Shown piece after piece: positions 19,195-28,651 of a DNA stretch of 64,000 nt (position 1 is its first letter; every line of letters starts with the position of its first letter). A program made the position numbers and the translations under genes. Where the stretch lies: the NCBI GenBank assembly GCA_964479045.1, contig CAYZJI010000007.1, positions 1 to 64,000 of the forward strand, written 5' to 3'. Under the pieces are notes generated by a model that made no database searches, was not told the DNA's origin, and saw only the letters and a program-made list of their open reading frames with translations. This DNA is from 2-02-FULL-47-50 sp964479045. GTDB taxonomy: Bacteria; Pseudomonadota; Gammaproteobacteria; Eutrophobiales; Eutrophobiaceae.

Positions 19195-20883
19195 ATGGGG
19201 AAAGACAAGAAACATCGGCACCTGAACGCGCTCAAACCCGGGCACAAGATCCACTGGTATGAGATCATTGATATTCTGGGTCTGGGCGGTTTTGGCATTA
19301 CCTATCTGGCCCAGGACCTGAACCTCGCACATGAGGTCGCCATCAAGGAATATCTTCCGGTAGAACTTGCCGCCCGCGATGAAGAGAGCAATGTCCGGCC
19401 CGTTACCAGCGAACACCAGGATTTATACCTGTGGGGCCTGAAACGGTTTATCGACGAAGCCCGTACTATCGGTCAGTTCAAACACCCGAATATCGTCCGT
19501 GTGCGCAACGTGTTCGAGGCCAACAACACCGCCTATATGGTGATGGATTACGAGCTGGGTGAAAGTCTGCAGGAAATATTGAGCCGGCGCAAAACACTCA
19601 ACGAAGAAGATATCAAGAGTGTTATTGTGCCCATCGTTGATGGCATGCGTCATGTGCATGCCGCCGGGTTCATACATCGTGATATCAAACCGGCAAATAT
19701 TTTTATCCGTGTGGATGGCGATCCGGTATTGCTGGACTTCGGTTCTGCACGCAAGTCGCTGGAAGACACCAGCAAGTCACTGACCAGCATATTCTCACGC
19801 GGCTATGCGCCCATAGAACAGTACAACTCTACTGAAGACACCCAGGGGGCATGGACAGACATCTATTCACTGGGTGCGACACTCTATCGTTCCATCGCTG
19901 GAGTACCGCCAATGGATGCCGTGGATCGCAGCGCGTCCTTCAGCCATACCGGCCGCGATCCCTATGTTTCCGCACTTGAAATCGGACGGGACAAATATTC
20001 GTTGAGCCTGTTGCAGGCAATCGATCATGCCATGCAGTTTCGCCAGAATGATCGGCCGCAATCCATCAACGATTGGAAACTGGAATTCGCTGATCCGCGT
20101 AAAGAAGTTACCCTGCCGCCGGACAAAATAGAGCTCGACAGTACGGCTGCACGCAAATCCGCCTTTGAACTGACACTTGAAGCAGCAGAAAAAGGTGACG
20201 TGGATGCCATGGCCAATCTGGCGTTCATGTATGCCAAGGGTGCCGGTGCGGATAAAGACGAGAAGGAGGCCCTGCACTGGTACAAGAATGCCGCGGAAAA
20301 AGGCCATCTCAACTCACAATACAACCTTGGCGTCATCTACGCCAAGGGCCGTGGCGTCCCGCAGGATTATGCTGAATCCCTGAAGTGGTACCGCATGGCG
20401 GCAGAACAGGGTGATGTGTCTGCGCAATCCACCGTCGCCATGATGTACGGTAAAGGCATCGGTACGGAGAAAAATGAAAAACTCGCGGTAAACTGGTATC
20501 ACCGTGCCGCCGTACAGGGACACACCAATTCGCAGTACATACTGGCCAATATGTTTATGAAAGGGAAAGGTGTCCCCAAAGACGAAATCGAAGCGTTTGA
20601 ATGGTACCAGCAGGCTGCCGACAAGGGTCACATCAATGCACAGGTCACACTGGGTTACATGTACGGGAAAGGTACGGGCACAACCCGTAATGACACTGAA
20701 TCATTCAACTGGTATAAAAAAGCTGCAGAGCAGGGACATCCCAATGCCCAATACAATCTCGGCGTTATTTATGCCAAGGGACGCGGCATAAAGCAGGACA
20801 CCGAAGAAGCCAGAAAATGGTATCGTAAAGCGGCAGACCAGGGCGATGAAAATGCAATGGCGGCACTGGAAAAGCTCGGTTAG
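19195..20883 (+). CDS. Serine/threonine protein kinase with C-terminal Sel1 repeats
   Basis: Residues 22-285 form a Hanks-type kinase: glycine loop GLGGFGITY, ATP-binding Lys51 in VAIKEYL, catalytic Asp164 in HRDIKPANI and metal-binding Asp182 in LDFGSAR. A linker leads to six Sel1-like tetratricopeptide repeats (about 330-560), each near 36 residues with the pattern AQYNLGVIYAKGRGV. There is no membrane helix, so it is probably cytoplasmic. Sel1 arrays bind partner proteins and may hold substrates. The 232-base AT-rich upstream gap probably carries its promoter. Two further Sel1 proteins occur in the window. Confidence 0.92.
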   Translation: MGKDKKHRHLNALKPGHKIHWYEIIDILGLGGFGITYLAQDLNLAHEVAIKEYLPVELAARDEESNVRPVTSEHQDLYLWGLKRFIDEARTIGQFKHPNIVRVRNVFEANNTAYMVMDYELGESLQEILSRRKTLNEEDIKSVIVPIVDGMRHVHAAGFIHRDIKPANIFIRVDGDPVLLDFGSARKSLEDTSKSLTSIFSRGYAPIEQYNSTEDTQGAWTDIYSLGATLYRSIAGVPPMDAVDRSASFSHTGRDPYVSALEIGRDKYSLSLLQAIDHAMQFRQNDRPQSINDWKLEFADPRKEVTLPPDKIELDSTAARKSAFELTLEAAEKGDVDAMANLAFMYAKGAGADKDEKEALHWYKNAAEKGHLNSQYNLGVIYAKGRGVPQDYAESLKWYRMAAEQGDVSAQSTVAMMYGKGIGTEKNEKLAVNWYHRAAVQGHTNSQYILANMFMKGKGVPKDEIEAFEWYQQAADKGHINAQVTLGYMYGKGTGTTRNDTESFNWYKKAAEQGHPNAQYNLGVIYAKGRGIKQDTEEARKWYRKAADQGDENAMAALEKLG

Positions 20884-21001
20884 AAAACTGTTACGTCCGG
20901 GTTTGATGTACACTCTTTAACATTTAACCGGGAACATACGTTTGAGTGTTCCCATTCAGATCACATGATCGAATTCATAGAAGTACAGTGGAGGAGAAAT
21001 T

Positions 21002-21241
21002 ATGACTTACCGTGACATGTCCGATGTAACCCGCATTCAATACCTGCGCAGTGAGATTGTAGTCTCACCCACAATTTATGAAGCGGCCACACGCATACTT
21101 GCTGCCTATATCGCCAGCAACCAGGTCAATTCCGGCAACCAGAGAGAAATGCTTGAAAAGGCTGTGAATACGGCGCTGGAGCTTGCCATCGTTACCGATA
21201 AAACCATTTCACAATCTGGTTCTGTCAAACCTGGTCTCTAG
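21002..21241 (+). CDS. Small protein of unknown function downstream of the kinase
   Basis: The 79-residue protein (MTYRDMSDVTRIQYL) is mostly helical with no membrane segment or cysteine. I do not recognise a family. The strong GGAGGAG ribosome site 5 bases ahead of the ATG supports real translation. It lies 118 bases after the Sel1 kinase; the gap holds the inverted pair GGGAACA/TGTTCCC at about 20931-20954. Co-regulation with the kinase is possible. It is convergent with the ABC transporter gene. Confidence 0.6.
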   Translation: MTYRDMSDVTRIQYLRSEIVVSPTIYEAATRILAAYIASNQVNSGNQREMLEKAVNTALELAIVTDKTISQSGSVKPGL

Positions 21242-21302
21242 TGCAAGATTAGAATATTACCTGTAGTACGTTGGGGATACTGCAAACAAGCCGCATATAA
21301 GG

Positions 21303-23138
21303 CTATCCAGCTGACTGGCGTACCCCATACAGTTTTGCATACAATCCGTTCTGTGACAGCAGTTCCCGATGGCTGCCCTGTTCGCTGATGGTCCCGGCTT
21401 CAAACACATATACATGGTTGGCCTGTTTAATCGCACTTAATCGGTGTGCGACAATTAAAGTGGTACGGCCCTTGAGAAAATCATTCAGGGCCACATGCAG
21501 CTGATATTCCGTTTCTGCATCCAGGGCTGAGGTCGCTTCATCAAGAATAACCACCTTAGGATCGCTCAATATCATGCGGGCGATGGCCAACCGTTGCCTT
21601 TGTCCACCGGACAATCGCACGCCCTGACGCCCGACGATCGTATCCAGTCCATGGCTCATACCAGTGACAGTGGTTTTTAACTGGGCAATCTCCAATGCTT
21701 CCCAGAGATCAACATCCGGCAACTCCCGGCCCAGTGTAATATTCTTGCGCACGGTATCATTGAAAAGTGCAGGATGCTGCAGAACTGTGGCAACGTTCTC
21801 GCGCACAACATTCAAACCAATCTGCGTTACCGGTACCTCATCGTAATACACCGTACCTTGTCGTGGCGTATAAAGGCCGATCAAGACCTGGACGAGGGTG
21901 GATTTACCGCCGCCACTGGCACCGACGAGCGCTACTTTTTCACCGGGTTTGATATTGAGATTAATCCCGTTGAGCACATCCGGTCCGGCACCGTATGCGA
22001 AATGCACATCCTCAATACGGACAGCCACTGTATTCTTGTTTTTGAATGGATCGAGTGTATGCGGATATTCCGGTTCCTGTCTCAGATGCACCAGTTGATT
22101 GATCCGTTGCAAGGCCGCCTTGGCCCCGTACCACGCATACTGGATGTTCAGAATTTCCTGAACCGGCGCCATCATGAACCACAGATAACCGAATACAGCA
22201 AACATCTGGCCGATGGTCAGCCCGGAAAACAGAACCATCCACATCGATACGGCACGGAAAATATCAAAGCCGAACAGAAACACGACATAACTCAGACGGC
22301 CCGCCGCATCGCTTTTCCATGCATAGGCGATACCGTGTTCTCGCACGGACTGTGCCAGATCGATGATGTGCAGAATATAATGACGCTCGCGGTTGCTGGC
22401 ACGGATCTGGTGTATGGAATCAAGCGTCTCGGTCAGCGCCTGCTGAAACACGGCAAATGCTGTGTTTTCCCTGTGTTTGAGATCCTTCACATGTTCCCCC
22501 AGCACCATGGTGAAATAAATCACCAGCGGGTTTGCAAACAGGATCAACAGAGCAAGTTGCCAGTGTATCCAGAGCAGGACCACGGCAACGCCAATAATCG
22601 TCAGAACGGCCACCAGAAGACGGCTGACAGTTGACCCCACAAACTGATCCACCGTATTGAGATCGGTCACAAAATAGGAAGACACTGTGCCGCTGCCCAG
22701 CACTTCATACTCTGCCATGGACACTTTTTCCAGATGCCTGAGCAACCGCTGGCGTATGCGGAATATCACATCCTTGGCAATAATGGTAAATTGCCGGGCC
22801 TGCCAGACGTTCATGATCAGGGCGATCAGGCGCAGAAATAACGTTGTAACCAGAATGATGCCGATGTACAACGCCGGACCATGCCAGTCTGATGGTGTGA
22901 TGGCCTGGATAGCTCCGACCACACGACCGGGATGATGTAGCAACACTTCATCAACAAGGAGTGGCAACAACAAGGGTACCGGCACGCTGGCGATGGTGGC
23001 CAAAGCTGCAATAATGTTGGCGAGTAGAAGTTCACGGCGATGTTTCAGGGCAATATCAATAATATATTGCCAGTCATATACGGTCGGATCTGCCGCTTCT
23101 GGCCTCTCCGTCGGATTGTTCTGTATGTTGCTGTTCAT
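21303..23138 (-). CDS. ABC transporter, fused permease and ATPase (exporter type)
   Basis: The gene encodes a half-transporter of about 611 residues when started at ATG 23138 (MNSNIQNNP). An in-frame start at 23177 would overlap srkA. An N-terminal six-helix exporter domain is followed by an ATPase domain. The ATPase has Walker A GASGGGKST, Q-loop, signature LSGGQRQRLAIARM, Walker B VVILDEATSALD and the H-loop in IVAHRLS. This is the MsbA/multidrug type, working as a dimer. The substrate is unknown. It follows srkA by 10 bases, so the two are likely co-transcribed. Confidence 0.9.
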   Translation of the reverse strand: MNSNIQNNPTERPEAADPTVYDWQYIIDIALKHRRELLLANIIAALATIASVPVPLLLPLLVDEVLLHHPGRVVGAIQAITPSDWHGPALYIGIILVTTLFLRLIALIMNVWQARQFTIIAKDVIFRIRQRLLRHLEKVSMAEYEVLGSGTVSSYFVTDLNTVDQFVGSTVSRLLVAVLTIIGVAVVLLWIHWQLALLILFANPLVIYFTMVLGEHVKDLKHRENTAFAVFQQALTETLDSIHQIRASNRERHYILHIIDLAQSVREHGIAYAWKSDAAGRLSYVVFLFGFDIFRAVSMWMVLFSGLTIGQMFAVFGYLWFMMAPVQEILNIQYAWYGAKAALQRINQLVHLRQEPEYPHTLDPFKNKNTVAVRIEDVHFAYGAGPDVLNGINLNIKPGEKVALVGASGGGKSTLVQVLIGLYTPRQGTVYYDEVPVTQIGLNVVRENVATVLQHPALFNDTVRKNITLGRELPDVDLWEALEIAQLKTTVTGMSHGLDTIVGRQGVRLSGGQRQRLAIARMILSDPKVVILDEATSALDAETEYQLHVALNDFLKGRTTLIVAHRLSAIKQANHVYVFEAGTISEQGSHRELLSQNGLYAKLYGVRQSAG

Positions 23139-23148
23139 AATTTTTTCT

Positions 23149-24147
23149 TTACCGGTGCCAGTTGAGAGGCGGTTCATCCATCATGGCTGCCTGTTCACGC
23201 AGGGTAAGAATATGATCCTGCCAGTAATGCTGGGTATTAAACCATGGGAATGCACGCGGGAAGGCCGGATCGTTCCAGCGCCGTGCAATCCACGCAGCAT
23301 AATGCAGCATGCGCAAGGTGCGCAGCGCTTCGATCAGGTTCAGTTCGCGCGGATCAAATTCATAAAACATCGTGTAGCCTTCCAGTAAATCTGCCAGCCG
23401 GGCAGTCATATAGTCCCGATCACCTGACAGCAACATCCATAAATCCTGTATGGCCGGACCGTTGCGGGCATCATCAAAATCCACTATATACGGCACATCA
23501 TCACGCCACAGGATATTGCCGTGATGACAATCACCATGCAGCCGGATGTGCTGTACTTTACCTGCACGATCAAAACACTGCCGGACGCGCTTTATCAGGT
23601 CTTCACATAATGATTCATAGGATCTCTCAAGGTCTGCAGGTATAAATCCATTCTCCAGCAGAAACCGGACGGAGGCCACGCCGAAATTTTCCATGCTTAG
23701 TGTCTCGCGATAACGGAAAGCAGTTATGGCGCCAATACTGTGCATACGCCCCAGATATCGCCCCAGTTGTTCGAGGTGAGCCGGATTATCGAGTTCCGGC
23801 GGCCGTCCGCCCCGGCGTGGATAAAATGCAAAACGGTAATTGTCTGCATGATGCAGTGTTACACCCGCCTTGTTCTGCAGGGGTGGTACCACTGGTATCT
23901 CGCCAGCCGCCAGTTCCAGCGTAAACTCGTGTTCCTCGATAATCTGCGCATCGGTCCAGCGGCCCGGCCGGTAAAACTTGACTATAACAGGCTCGGCACC
24001 TTCAACCCCCACCTGATACACACGGTTTTCATAACTGTTCAGTGCAAGTATGCGTCCGTCACAGACATACCCTGCCCTTTCAATAATGCCCAGGATTTCT
24101 TCCGGTCCCAGCCGGGCGTAATCTTCCAGTAATCCAGACTCTGCCAT
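23149..24147 (-). CDS. srkA: Stress response kinase A (SrkA/YihE)
   Basis: This protein is of the APH/choline-kinase fold. It aligns in order with SrkA, which protects cells from stress-induced death by phosphorylating proteins. Landmarks are LNSYENRVYQVGVEG, VIVKFYRPGRW with the ATP-binding lysine, EEHEF, the catalytic loop LHGDCHHGNILW and the metal-binding VDFDDA. The start MAESGLLEDY (24147) is preferred over the ATG 18 bases upstream; length is then 332 residues, as in E. coli. It lies upstream of the ABC transporter gene. Confidence 0.9.
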   Translation of the reverse strand: MAESGLLEDYARLGPEEILGIIERAGYVCDGRILALNSYENRVYQVGVEGAEPVIVKFYRPGRWTDAQIIEEHEFTLELAAGEIPVVPPLQNKAGVTLHHADNYRFAFYPRRGGRPPELDNPAHLEQLGRYLGRMHSIGAITAFRYRETLSMENFGVASVRFLLENGFIPADLERSYESLCEDLIKRVRQCFDRAGKVQHIRLHGDCHHGNILWRDDVPYIVDFDDARNGPAIQDLWMLLSGDRDYMTARLADLLEGYTMFYEFDPRELNLIEALRTLRMLHYAAWIARRWNDPAFPRAFPWFNTQHYWQDHILTLREQAAMMDEPPLNWHR

Positions 24148-24256
24148 AATCACATTGTACCGCACCGGCAGGGGTTAACTGCTTGATGAATTTTTGGTTA
24201 CTCGCAGTGAATTTCAATTAAGATCGGGGCTATCCTGTCCTGTATCCGGGTTTCCC

Positions 24257-25516
24257 ATGCCACTCGATATTTCTGAACTGACCCGTGAAGCCAATCAGGG
24301 TGATGCCTCCGCACAATTGCAGCTTGCAGAGCTATACCAGATTGGGCTGGGCGTTATGGCTGATCCTGTGCAGGCTGTTTACTGGTATCGCATGGCGGCG
24401 GAAAATGGTGTGGCACGCGCGCAGGTACAGCTTGGCCAGATATTACTCAAGGGTGAAGGTGTTCCTGAAAATCATTTGGAAGCAGTAGACTGGCTCGCAC
24501 GGGCCGCAAAACAAAATGATGCCTTGGCGCAAGTCAGTCTCGCATGGTGTTACCAGAAAGGAATAGGCGTTAAACGGGATATCCGCACAGCATTTGAATG
24601 GTATCTGCGCGCATCACAACTCGGGCAGGCCAACGCCCGGAATAATCTGGGCTACATGTATGCCAACGGTTATGGCGTGGATCGCGATGATCACAAAGCC
24701 CTTGAATGGTATGTGAAAGCCGCGCGTCAGGGACACATGAAATCACAACTCAATGCCGGTCTGATGTATGCACAAGGTCTGGGCACGGAAATCAACCTTA
24801 AAGAAGCTGTGCGATGGTATACAGAGTCGGCAAAACAGGGTTATGCCAAAGCCCAGTACAATCTGGCACTGATGTATGCCAGCGGGCGTGGTGTAGAACA
24901 GGATGATATTGAAGCATTCTGTTGGCATCAGGCTGCAGCTGACAAAGGATATGCCAGAGCCCAGTTCAATCTTGGATTATGTTACCTGTATGGCATTGGC
25001 TGCAAACAGGATTACAGTCTGGCAATGTCCTGGTTCAGTCAGGCGGCAAAACAGAATTACGCCAAAGCATATTACCAGTTGGGCAAAATGCATGCCCGCG
25101 GTCACGGTACGACAGTGAATTTCTCAGAAGCTGCCAGGTATTACCAGATCGCTGCCGAATCCGGCTATCCCCGGGCACAATACCGGTTGGCGCGTTTGTA
25201 TGATTATGGACATGGTCTTGAAATCAATCATGCCCTGGCCGGGGCCTGGTATAAAAAAGCAGCACGTCAGGGAGATACGAAAGCACAATTTATACTTGGC
25301 GTACACTATGCCAAAGGCAAGGGGGTGCGAAAAAATGTCATCAAGGCCTATGCATGGCTGAGTCTGGCCCAGGCGGCCAATCTTCCGCTTTACCGAGATG
25401 TACGGCAGAAGCTTGCACGGATAATGACAGCCACCGAGATTGAAGAAGGGCTGAACCTCGCCCGGACCTGGCAAGAAGAATTCGGTATCAGCCTCAGGAC
25501 AAAAATCAACCAGTAA
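24257..25516 (+). CDS. Sel1-repeat protein (about ten repeats)
   Basis: Nearly the whole 419-residue protein is a Sel1-like solenoid with about ten 36-residue units (AQYNLALMYASGRGV, AQFNLGLCYLYGIGC and similar), ending with KAYAWLSLAQAA. There is no signal peptide or enzyme domain, so it is probably a cytoplasmic scaffold. I chose ATG 24257 (MPLDISELT) over the GTG at 24194 because the extension is not repeat-like. It diverges from srkA across about 110 bases. It is distinct from the kinase-linked and secreted Sel1 proteins here. Confidence 0.85.
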   Translation: MPLDISELTREANQGDASAQLQLAELYQIGLGVMADPVQAVYWYRMAAENGVARAQVQLGQILLKGEGVPENHLEAVDWLARAAKQNDALAQVSLAWCYQKGIGVKRDIRTAFEWYLRASQLGQANARNNLGYMYANGYGVDRDDHKALEWYVKAARQGHMKSQLNAGLMYAQGLGTEINLKEAVRWYTESAKQGYAKAQYNLALMYASGRGVEQDDIEAFCWHQAAADKGYARAQFNLGLCYLYGIGCKQDYSLAMSWFSQAAKQNYAKAYYQLGKMHARGHGTTVNFSEAARYYQIAAESGYPRAQYRLARLYDYGHGLEINHALAGAWYKKAARQGDTKAQFILGVHYAKGKGVRKNVIKAYAWLSLAQAANLPLYRDVRQKLARIMTATEIEEGLNLARTWQEEFGISLRTKINQ

Positions 25517-25591
25517 AGCCTGTTAACGCGGGTTCTGCTTTTTGCACTTAGTGTGTAGAATCACGCGCTCTGATATATGAATGAGATGTCT

Positions 25592-25715
25592 GGAGAGGTG
25601 CCGGAGTGGTCGAACGGGACGGTCTCGACAATTCGGCAGGATAGCCGAATTGCACCACGCGCAGCGTGGCCCATCGGGCGAAGTGCAGGGATGCACTGAG
25701 TGAAAACCGTTGTAC
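25592..25715 (+). pseudogene. Broken tRNA-Ser(CGA) copy interrupted after the anticodon
   Basis: Bases 25592-25628 are identical to the first 37 bases of the intact tRNA-Ser(CGA) at 25757, ending exactly with the anticodon CGA. A 75-base insert (25629-25703) follows. Then AAACCGTTGTAC (25704-25715) restores the 3-prime anticodon stem and the start of the variable arm. After that the copy diverges: no T-arm, acceptor 3-prime strand or CCA can be found. A different hairpin, GTGACGC-ATAA-GCGTCAC, lies at about 25717-25734. It is probably co-transcribed with the intact gene downstream. Confidence 0.8.
25629..25703 (+). repeat. Hairpin-array element A, 75 bases, inside the broken tRNA-Ser
   Basis: Four consecutive short hairpins fill the element: CAATTCGGC/GCCGAATTG, CCACGC/GCGTGG, CCC/GGG, and GTGCA-GGGA-TGCAC, ending TGAGTGA. 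A copy of identical length occurs on the minus strand at 44033-44107, and a diverged copy lies at 43782-43851. Changes between copies keep the stems paired. No terminal inverted repeat, ORF or group I intron hallmark is visible. Confidence 0.75.
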
Positions 25716-25756
25716 TGTGACGCATAAGCGTCACCAATAAGTTGATGATTTCTTGT

Positions 25757-25847
<91 letters not shown>

Positions 25848-25873
25848 ATTTGATTGTTTCCTGAAAATAATTA

Positions 25874-26530
25874 ATGAAAAAAAATCTACTGTTCTTCTGC
25901 CTGATTTTCGCCGGCACCATTTGCGCACAACCTCCTCTGGAATATACCTATGATGAGATTGCGGCGGATATTTTCTGGAACAGACTATATGCCGGTGGAG
26001 GGTGGTCGCTGAATTGCGGCCTTGAGTTTAACGAAGCCCGTCTTACCCCGGATAACAGGCCTATCATAATTGAGCATATTTATTCCACTAACCGGATCAT
26101 CAAAGCCCTGAAATGCAGCAGTCGCAGTCAGTGTTATGCCCAAAATCCTAAGTTCGTTAGAATGGAAGCTGATTTGCATAATCTTTATCCGGTATGGCTG
26201 GAAACCACTAATGCGCTCTACGATTCTGAGTACGGAGAGATCGAAGACGAAAACTGGCGCTTCGATGATTGTGATTTCGAACGCAAGAACGGCAATGTTG
26301 AACCACGCCCGTTGGCACGTGGGAATATTGCCCGCGCTATCCTGTATATGCACAAACGTTATGATTTGCCGGTTTCGATGGAAACACTGAAATTGCTCAA
26401 GGCCTGGAATATTGATGATCCACCCAGTCAGCAGGAAATCAGCCGCAACGACCTGATTGAAAAAATCCAGGGGAACCGCAATCCTTATATTGATGATCCC
26501 GCGCTTGCCAGCAAAGTTGGTCAGGACTGA
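25874..26530 (+). CDS. endA: Endonuclease I family secreted nuclease (EndA-like)
   Basis: The 218-residue protein has a signal peptide (MKKNLLFFCLIFAGTICA) and belongs to the endonuclease I (EndA/Vvn) family of periplasmic or secreted nucleases that cut DNA without sequence preference. Landmarks are NCGLEFN, IEHIYS with the likely catalytic histidine, EADLHNLYP, RGNIARAILYM and the ending IQGNRNPYIDDPALA, all in family order. Several cysteines suggest disulfides. It begins 27 bases after tRNA-Ser(CGA). The apbE frame overlaps its 3-prime end. Confidence 0.88.
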   Translation: MKKNLLFFCLIFAGTICAQPPLEYTYDEIAADIFWNRLYAGGGWSLNCGLEFNEARLTPDNRPIIIEHIYSTNRIIKALKCSSRSQCYAQNPKFVRMEADLHNLYPVWLETTNALYDSEYGEIEDENWRFDDCDFERKNGNVEPRPLARGNIARAILYMHKRYDLPVSMETLKLLKAWNIDDPPSQQEISRNDLIEKIQGNRNPYIDDPALASKVGQD

Positions 26531-27557
26531 ATTCCGGAAGTATCTGTTTCCGGTCTGTCTGGTTTTTGCCTCTGGCTGTAATAACAGCACTGAACCATAC
26601 AAACCGCTTGATCTCAGCGGCCTGACCATGGGAACGACCTACTCGGTCACCATTAATGAGCCCGAGCTTGATCATAGCCCCGTAAAAATCAAACAACGGC
26701 TCGATCAGGAACTCGAGCATATCAACGCAGTGATGTCTACTTACATAGCGGGTTCAGAGTTATCACGTCTAAATCAATCATCTTCTACCGACTGGATTCC
26801 TCTCTCTACAGAGTTGTTTGAGGTAATTGAAACTGCGCAACAGGTCAGTCAACAAAGCCAGGGGGCTTTTGACGTGACTGCGGGTGCCCTGGTCAATATC
26901 TGGGGTTTCGGCCCTGCCGGACAGCAGGGTCGGGCACCTGACCCGCAACAAATTGCCGAAGCCCTGTCCATGACCGGATATGAAATGATCCATCTGGACA
27001 AATCCCGTAATTCTCTGCGCAAGGAGTTTCCCGGCATTTATATTGACTTGTCCGGTATCGGACAGGGTTACGCTGTCGATGTACTTGCGAAAATCCTGGA
27101 AAACGAATTCGGGATTCATAATTATCTGGTTGAGATCAGTGGCGACCTCAGGGCAAAAGGCGTAAATCCGAAAGGAGAAAACTGGCGTATTGGTATCGAA
27201 CAGCCCGCCGCCGACAACAATATGCCTAAAACCATTCTTGATCTTGATAATCGCGCCCTTTCAACTTCAGGCAATTACCGGAATTATTTTGAAGCAGACG
27301 GTGTACACTACTCGCATATCATCAATCCAGCCACGGGCATGCCGATCAGTCACCGCCTCGTGTCCGTATCGGTACTGGATGAACGCTGCATGATTGCGGA
27401 CGCCTGGGATACAGCATTACTGGTACTGGGTCCGGAACAGGGTTTACAACTCGCAAACCAACTTGGTCTGGCCACGTTGTTCATCGTGAGGACGGAGAAT
27501 GGCTTTCGTGAACTCAAGAGTAACCGGCTGCAGTCCATAATGAGCGATGCCCCATGA
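26493..27557 (+). CDS. apbE: FAD:protein FMN transferase (ApbE), lipoprotein
   Basis: ApbE covalently attaches FMN to threonine in flavoproteins such as Na+-NQR or RNF subunits. Here a lipobox (LVFASGC) suggests an inner-membrane lipoprotein facing the periplasm. Family motifs are GLTMGTTYSV, LSRLNQSS, FDVTAGALVNIWGFG, DLSGIGQGYAVD, ALSTSGNYRNYFE and HIINPATG. The start is uncertain: ATG 26493 gives a long leader, while TTG 26517 would give a compact lipoprotein signal. Either way it overlaps endA. No target flavoprotein gene is present in the window. Confidence 0.9.
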   Translation: MIPRLPAKLVRTEFRKYLFPVCLVFASGCNNSTEPYKPLDLSGLTMGTTYSVTINEPELDHSPVKIKQRLDQELEHINAVMSTYIAGSELSRLNQSSSTDWIPLSTELFEVIETAQQVSQQSQGAFDVTAGALVNIWGFGPAGQQGRAPDPQQIAEALSMTGYEMIHLDKSRNSLRKEFPGIYIDLSGIGQGYAVDVLAKILENEFGIHNYLVEISGDLRAKGVNPKGENWRIGIEQPAADNNMPKTILDLDNRALSTSGNYRNYFEADGVHYSHIINPATGMPISHRLVSVSVLDERCMIADAWDTALLVLGPEQGLQLANQLGLATLFIVRTENGFRELKSNRLQSIMSDAP

Positions 27558-27898
27558 ATATGTTTGCTTTCCTGATTTTTCTGTCCCTGGTTGTGCTGCT
27601 CTGGCAGGAAAGTCTGCGCGTCCGTGAATCAGCGATAGGAGCATGCAGAAAAATATGTGAAGGCATCAATGCCCAATTGCTGGACGAGACTGTAGCACTG
27701 GCCTCGATTACCCTGCGCCGTGATGAACATGGACTGTTACGGATTATGCGCAGGTATAATTTTGAAATCAGTCCTGATGGAGTAACCCGGCATGGTGGGT
27801 ATATTGTTTTATTAGGTGATACTGTAGTCCATACTGAAATCCAGATGCCGGATGGGCCGGTGCTCTTGCCAGACCGGAACAGTATTACCCGGCATTGA
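27554..27898 (+). CDS. DUF3301 family membrane-anchored protein
   Basis: The 114-residue protein has one N-terminal membrane helix (about 4-19), then a soluble domain with ESAIGACRKICEGINAQLLDETVALASITLRRDEHG and RYNFEISPDG, the pattern of DUF3301. The function is unknown. It overlaps the apbE stop codon by 4 bases (ATGA), so translation is probably coupled, and I infer a shared envelope or flavoprotein role. Confidence 0.78.
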   Translation: MNMFAFLIFLSLVVLLWQESLRVRESAIGACRKICEGINAQLLDETVALASITLRRDEHGLLRIMRRYNFEISPDGVTRHGGYIVLLGDTVVHTEIQMPDGPVLLPDRNSITRH

Positions 27899-27952
27899 GA
27901 GTGATATAATTTTTGTTACCGATACTCGTGTTTTGAATTGCAGGAGCCAGCC

Positions 27953-28435
27953 ATGCCTTCTTTCGATGTCGTTTCTGAAATCAACAGCCATGAACTCAAC
28001 AATGCAATCGATCAGACCAATCGTGAAGTGGCCAACCGTTTTGATTTCAAAGGCACCAATTCCAGAGTGGAACTCAAGGACAATCTGATCACTCTCATTG
28101 CCCCGGCTGAATTCCAAATCAAGCAGATTGATGACATCCTCCAGACCAAACTTGCCAAGCGGGCTATTGATATACGTTGTCTTGATCACGGCAAGATCAC
28201 CGAGAACAACAATGAAGCTCGGCAACCCATTACTGTGCGCCAGGGCATTGACAAGGAACTGGCCAAAAAAATCACACGCATCATCAAGGATTCGAAACTG
28301 AAAGTACAGGCGAGTATCCAGGGTGAACAGGTGCGCATTACCGGCAAGAAAAAGGATGATCTGCAGGAAGCCATCGCGCTACTCAGGAAAAGTGATGTAG
28401 AACTGCCGCTGCAATTCACCAATTTCAGGGATTAA
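27953..28435 (+). CDS. yajQ: YajQ family nucleotide-binding protein
   Basis: The 160-residue protein begins MPSFDVVSEINSHELNNAIDQ, the standard YajQ N-terminus, and contains FDFKGTNS and the ending DVELPLQFTNFRD. YajQ proteins have two ferredoxin-like domains. Xanthomonas and Pseudomonas members bind cyclic di-GMP and act in gene control; others bind nucleic acid. I chose ATG 27953 over the frame start 15 bases upstream. It stands 54 bases after the DUF3301 gene. Confidence 0.94.
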   Translation: MPSFDVVSEINSHELNNAIDQTNREVANRFDFKGTNSRVELKDNLITLIAPAEFQIKQIDDILQTKLAKRAIDIRCLDHGKITENNNEARQPITVRQGIDKELAKKITRIIKDSKLKVQASIQGEQVRITGKKKDDLQEAIALLRKSDVELPLQFTNFRD

Positions 28436-28443
28436 ACACAGAA

Positions 28444-28635
28444 TTGGATCCGCTCCTGCTCCCTTTTGTGTTCACCTGCCCGTGGTGCTGGGAGCAGAAT
28501 GAAGTTGTTGCTGACTTAACCGGAGAACAGCAGGAATATATCGAAGATTGCCGGGTGTGTTGCCACCCTGTCCAGATCAGTTTTTCCGTGATTGATGGTG
28601 AATTATCAAACCTGCTCACTGAACGGGCGATGTGA
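28444..28635 (+). CDS. Small CPXCG-type cysteine-rich protein
   Basis: The 63-residue protein has CPWC near residue 12 and CRVCCHP near 36, followed by a short beta-rich tail. This is the layout of the CPXCG-motif zinc-ribbon family, whose role is unknown. The only usable start appears to be TTG at 28444, 8 bases after the yajQ stop, so coupling to yajQ is likely. The second pair lacks the glycine usually present. Confidence 0.72.
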   Translation: MDPLLLPFVFTCPWCWEQNEVVADLTGEQQEYIEDCRVCCHPVQISFSVIDGELSNLLTERAM

Positions 28636-28651
28636 ACACAACAGCTGGATT

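Noticed and set aside
25629..25703. Group I or group II self-splicing intron in tRNA-Ser
   Set aside because: At 75 bases with four simple hairpins it is far too short and lacks the conserved cores; in addition the host copy lacks a T-arm and acceptor 3-prime strand, so splicing would not restore a tRNA.
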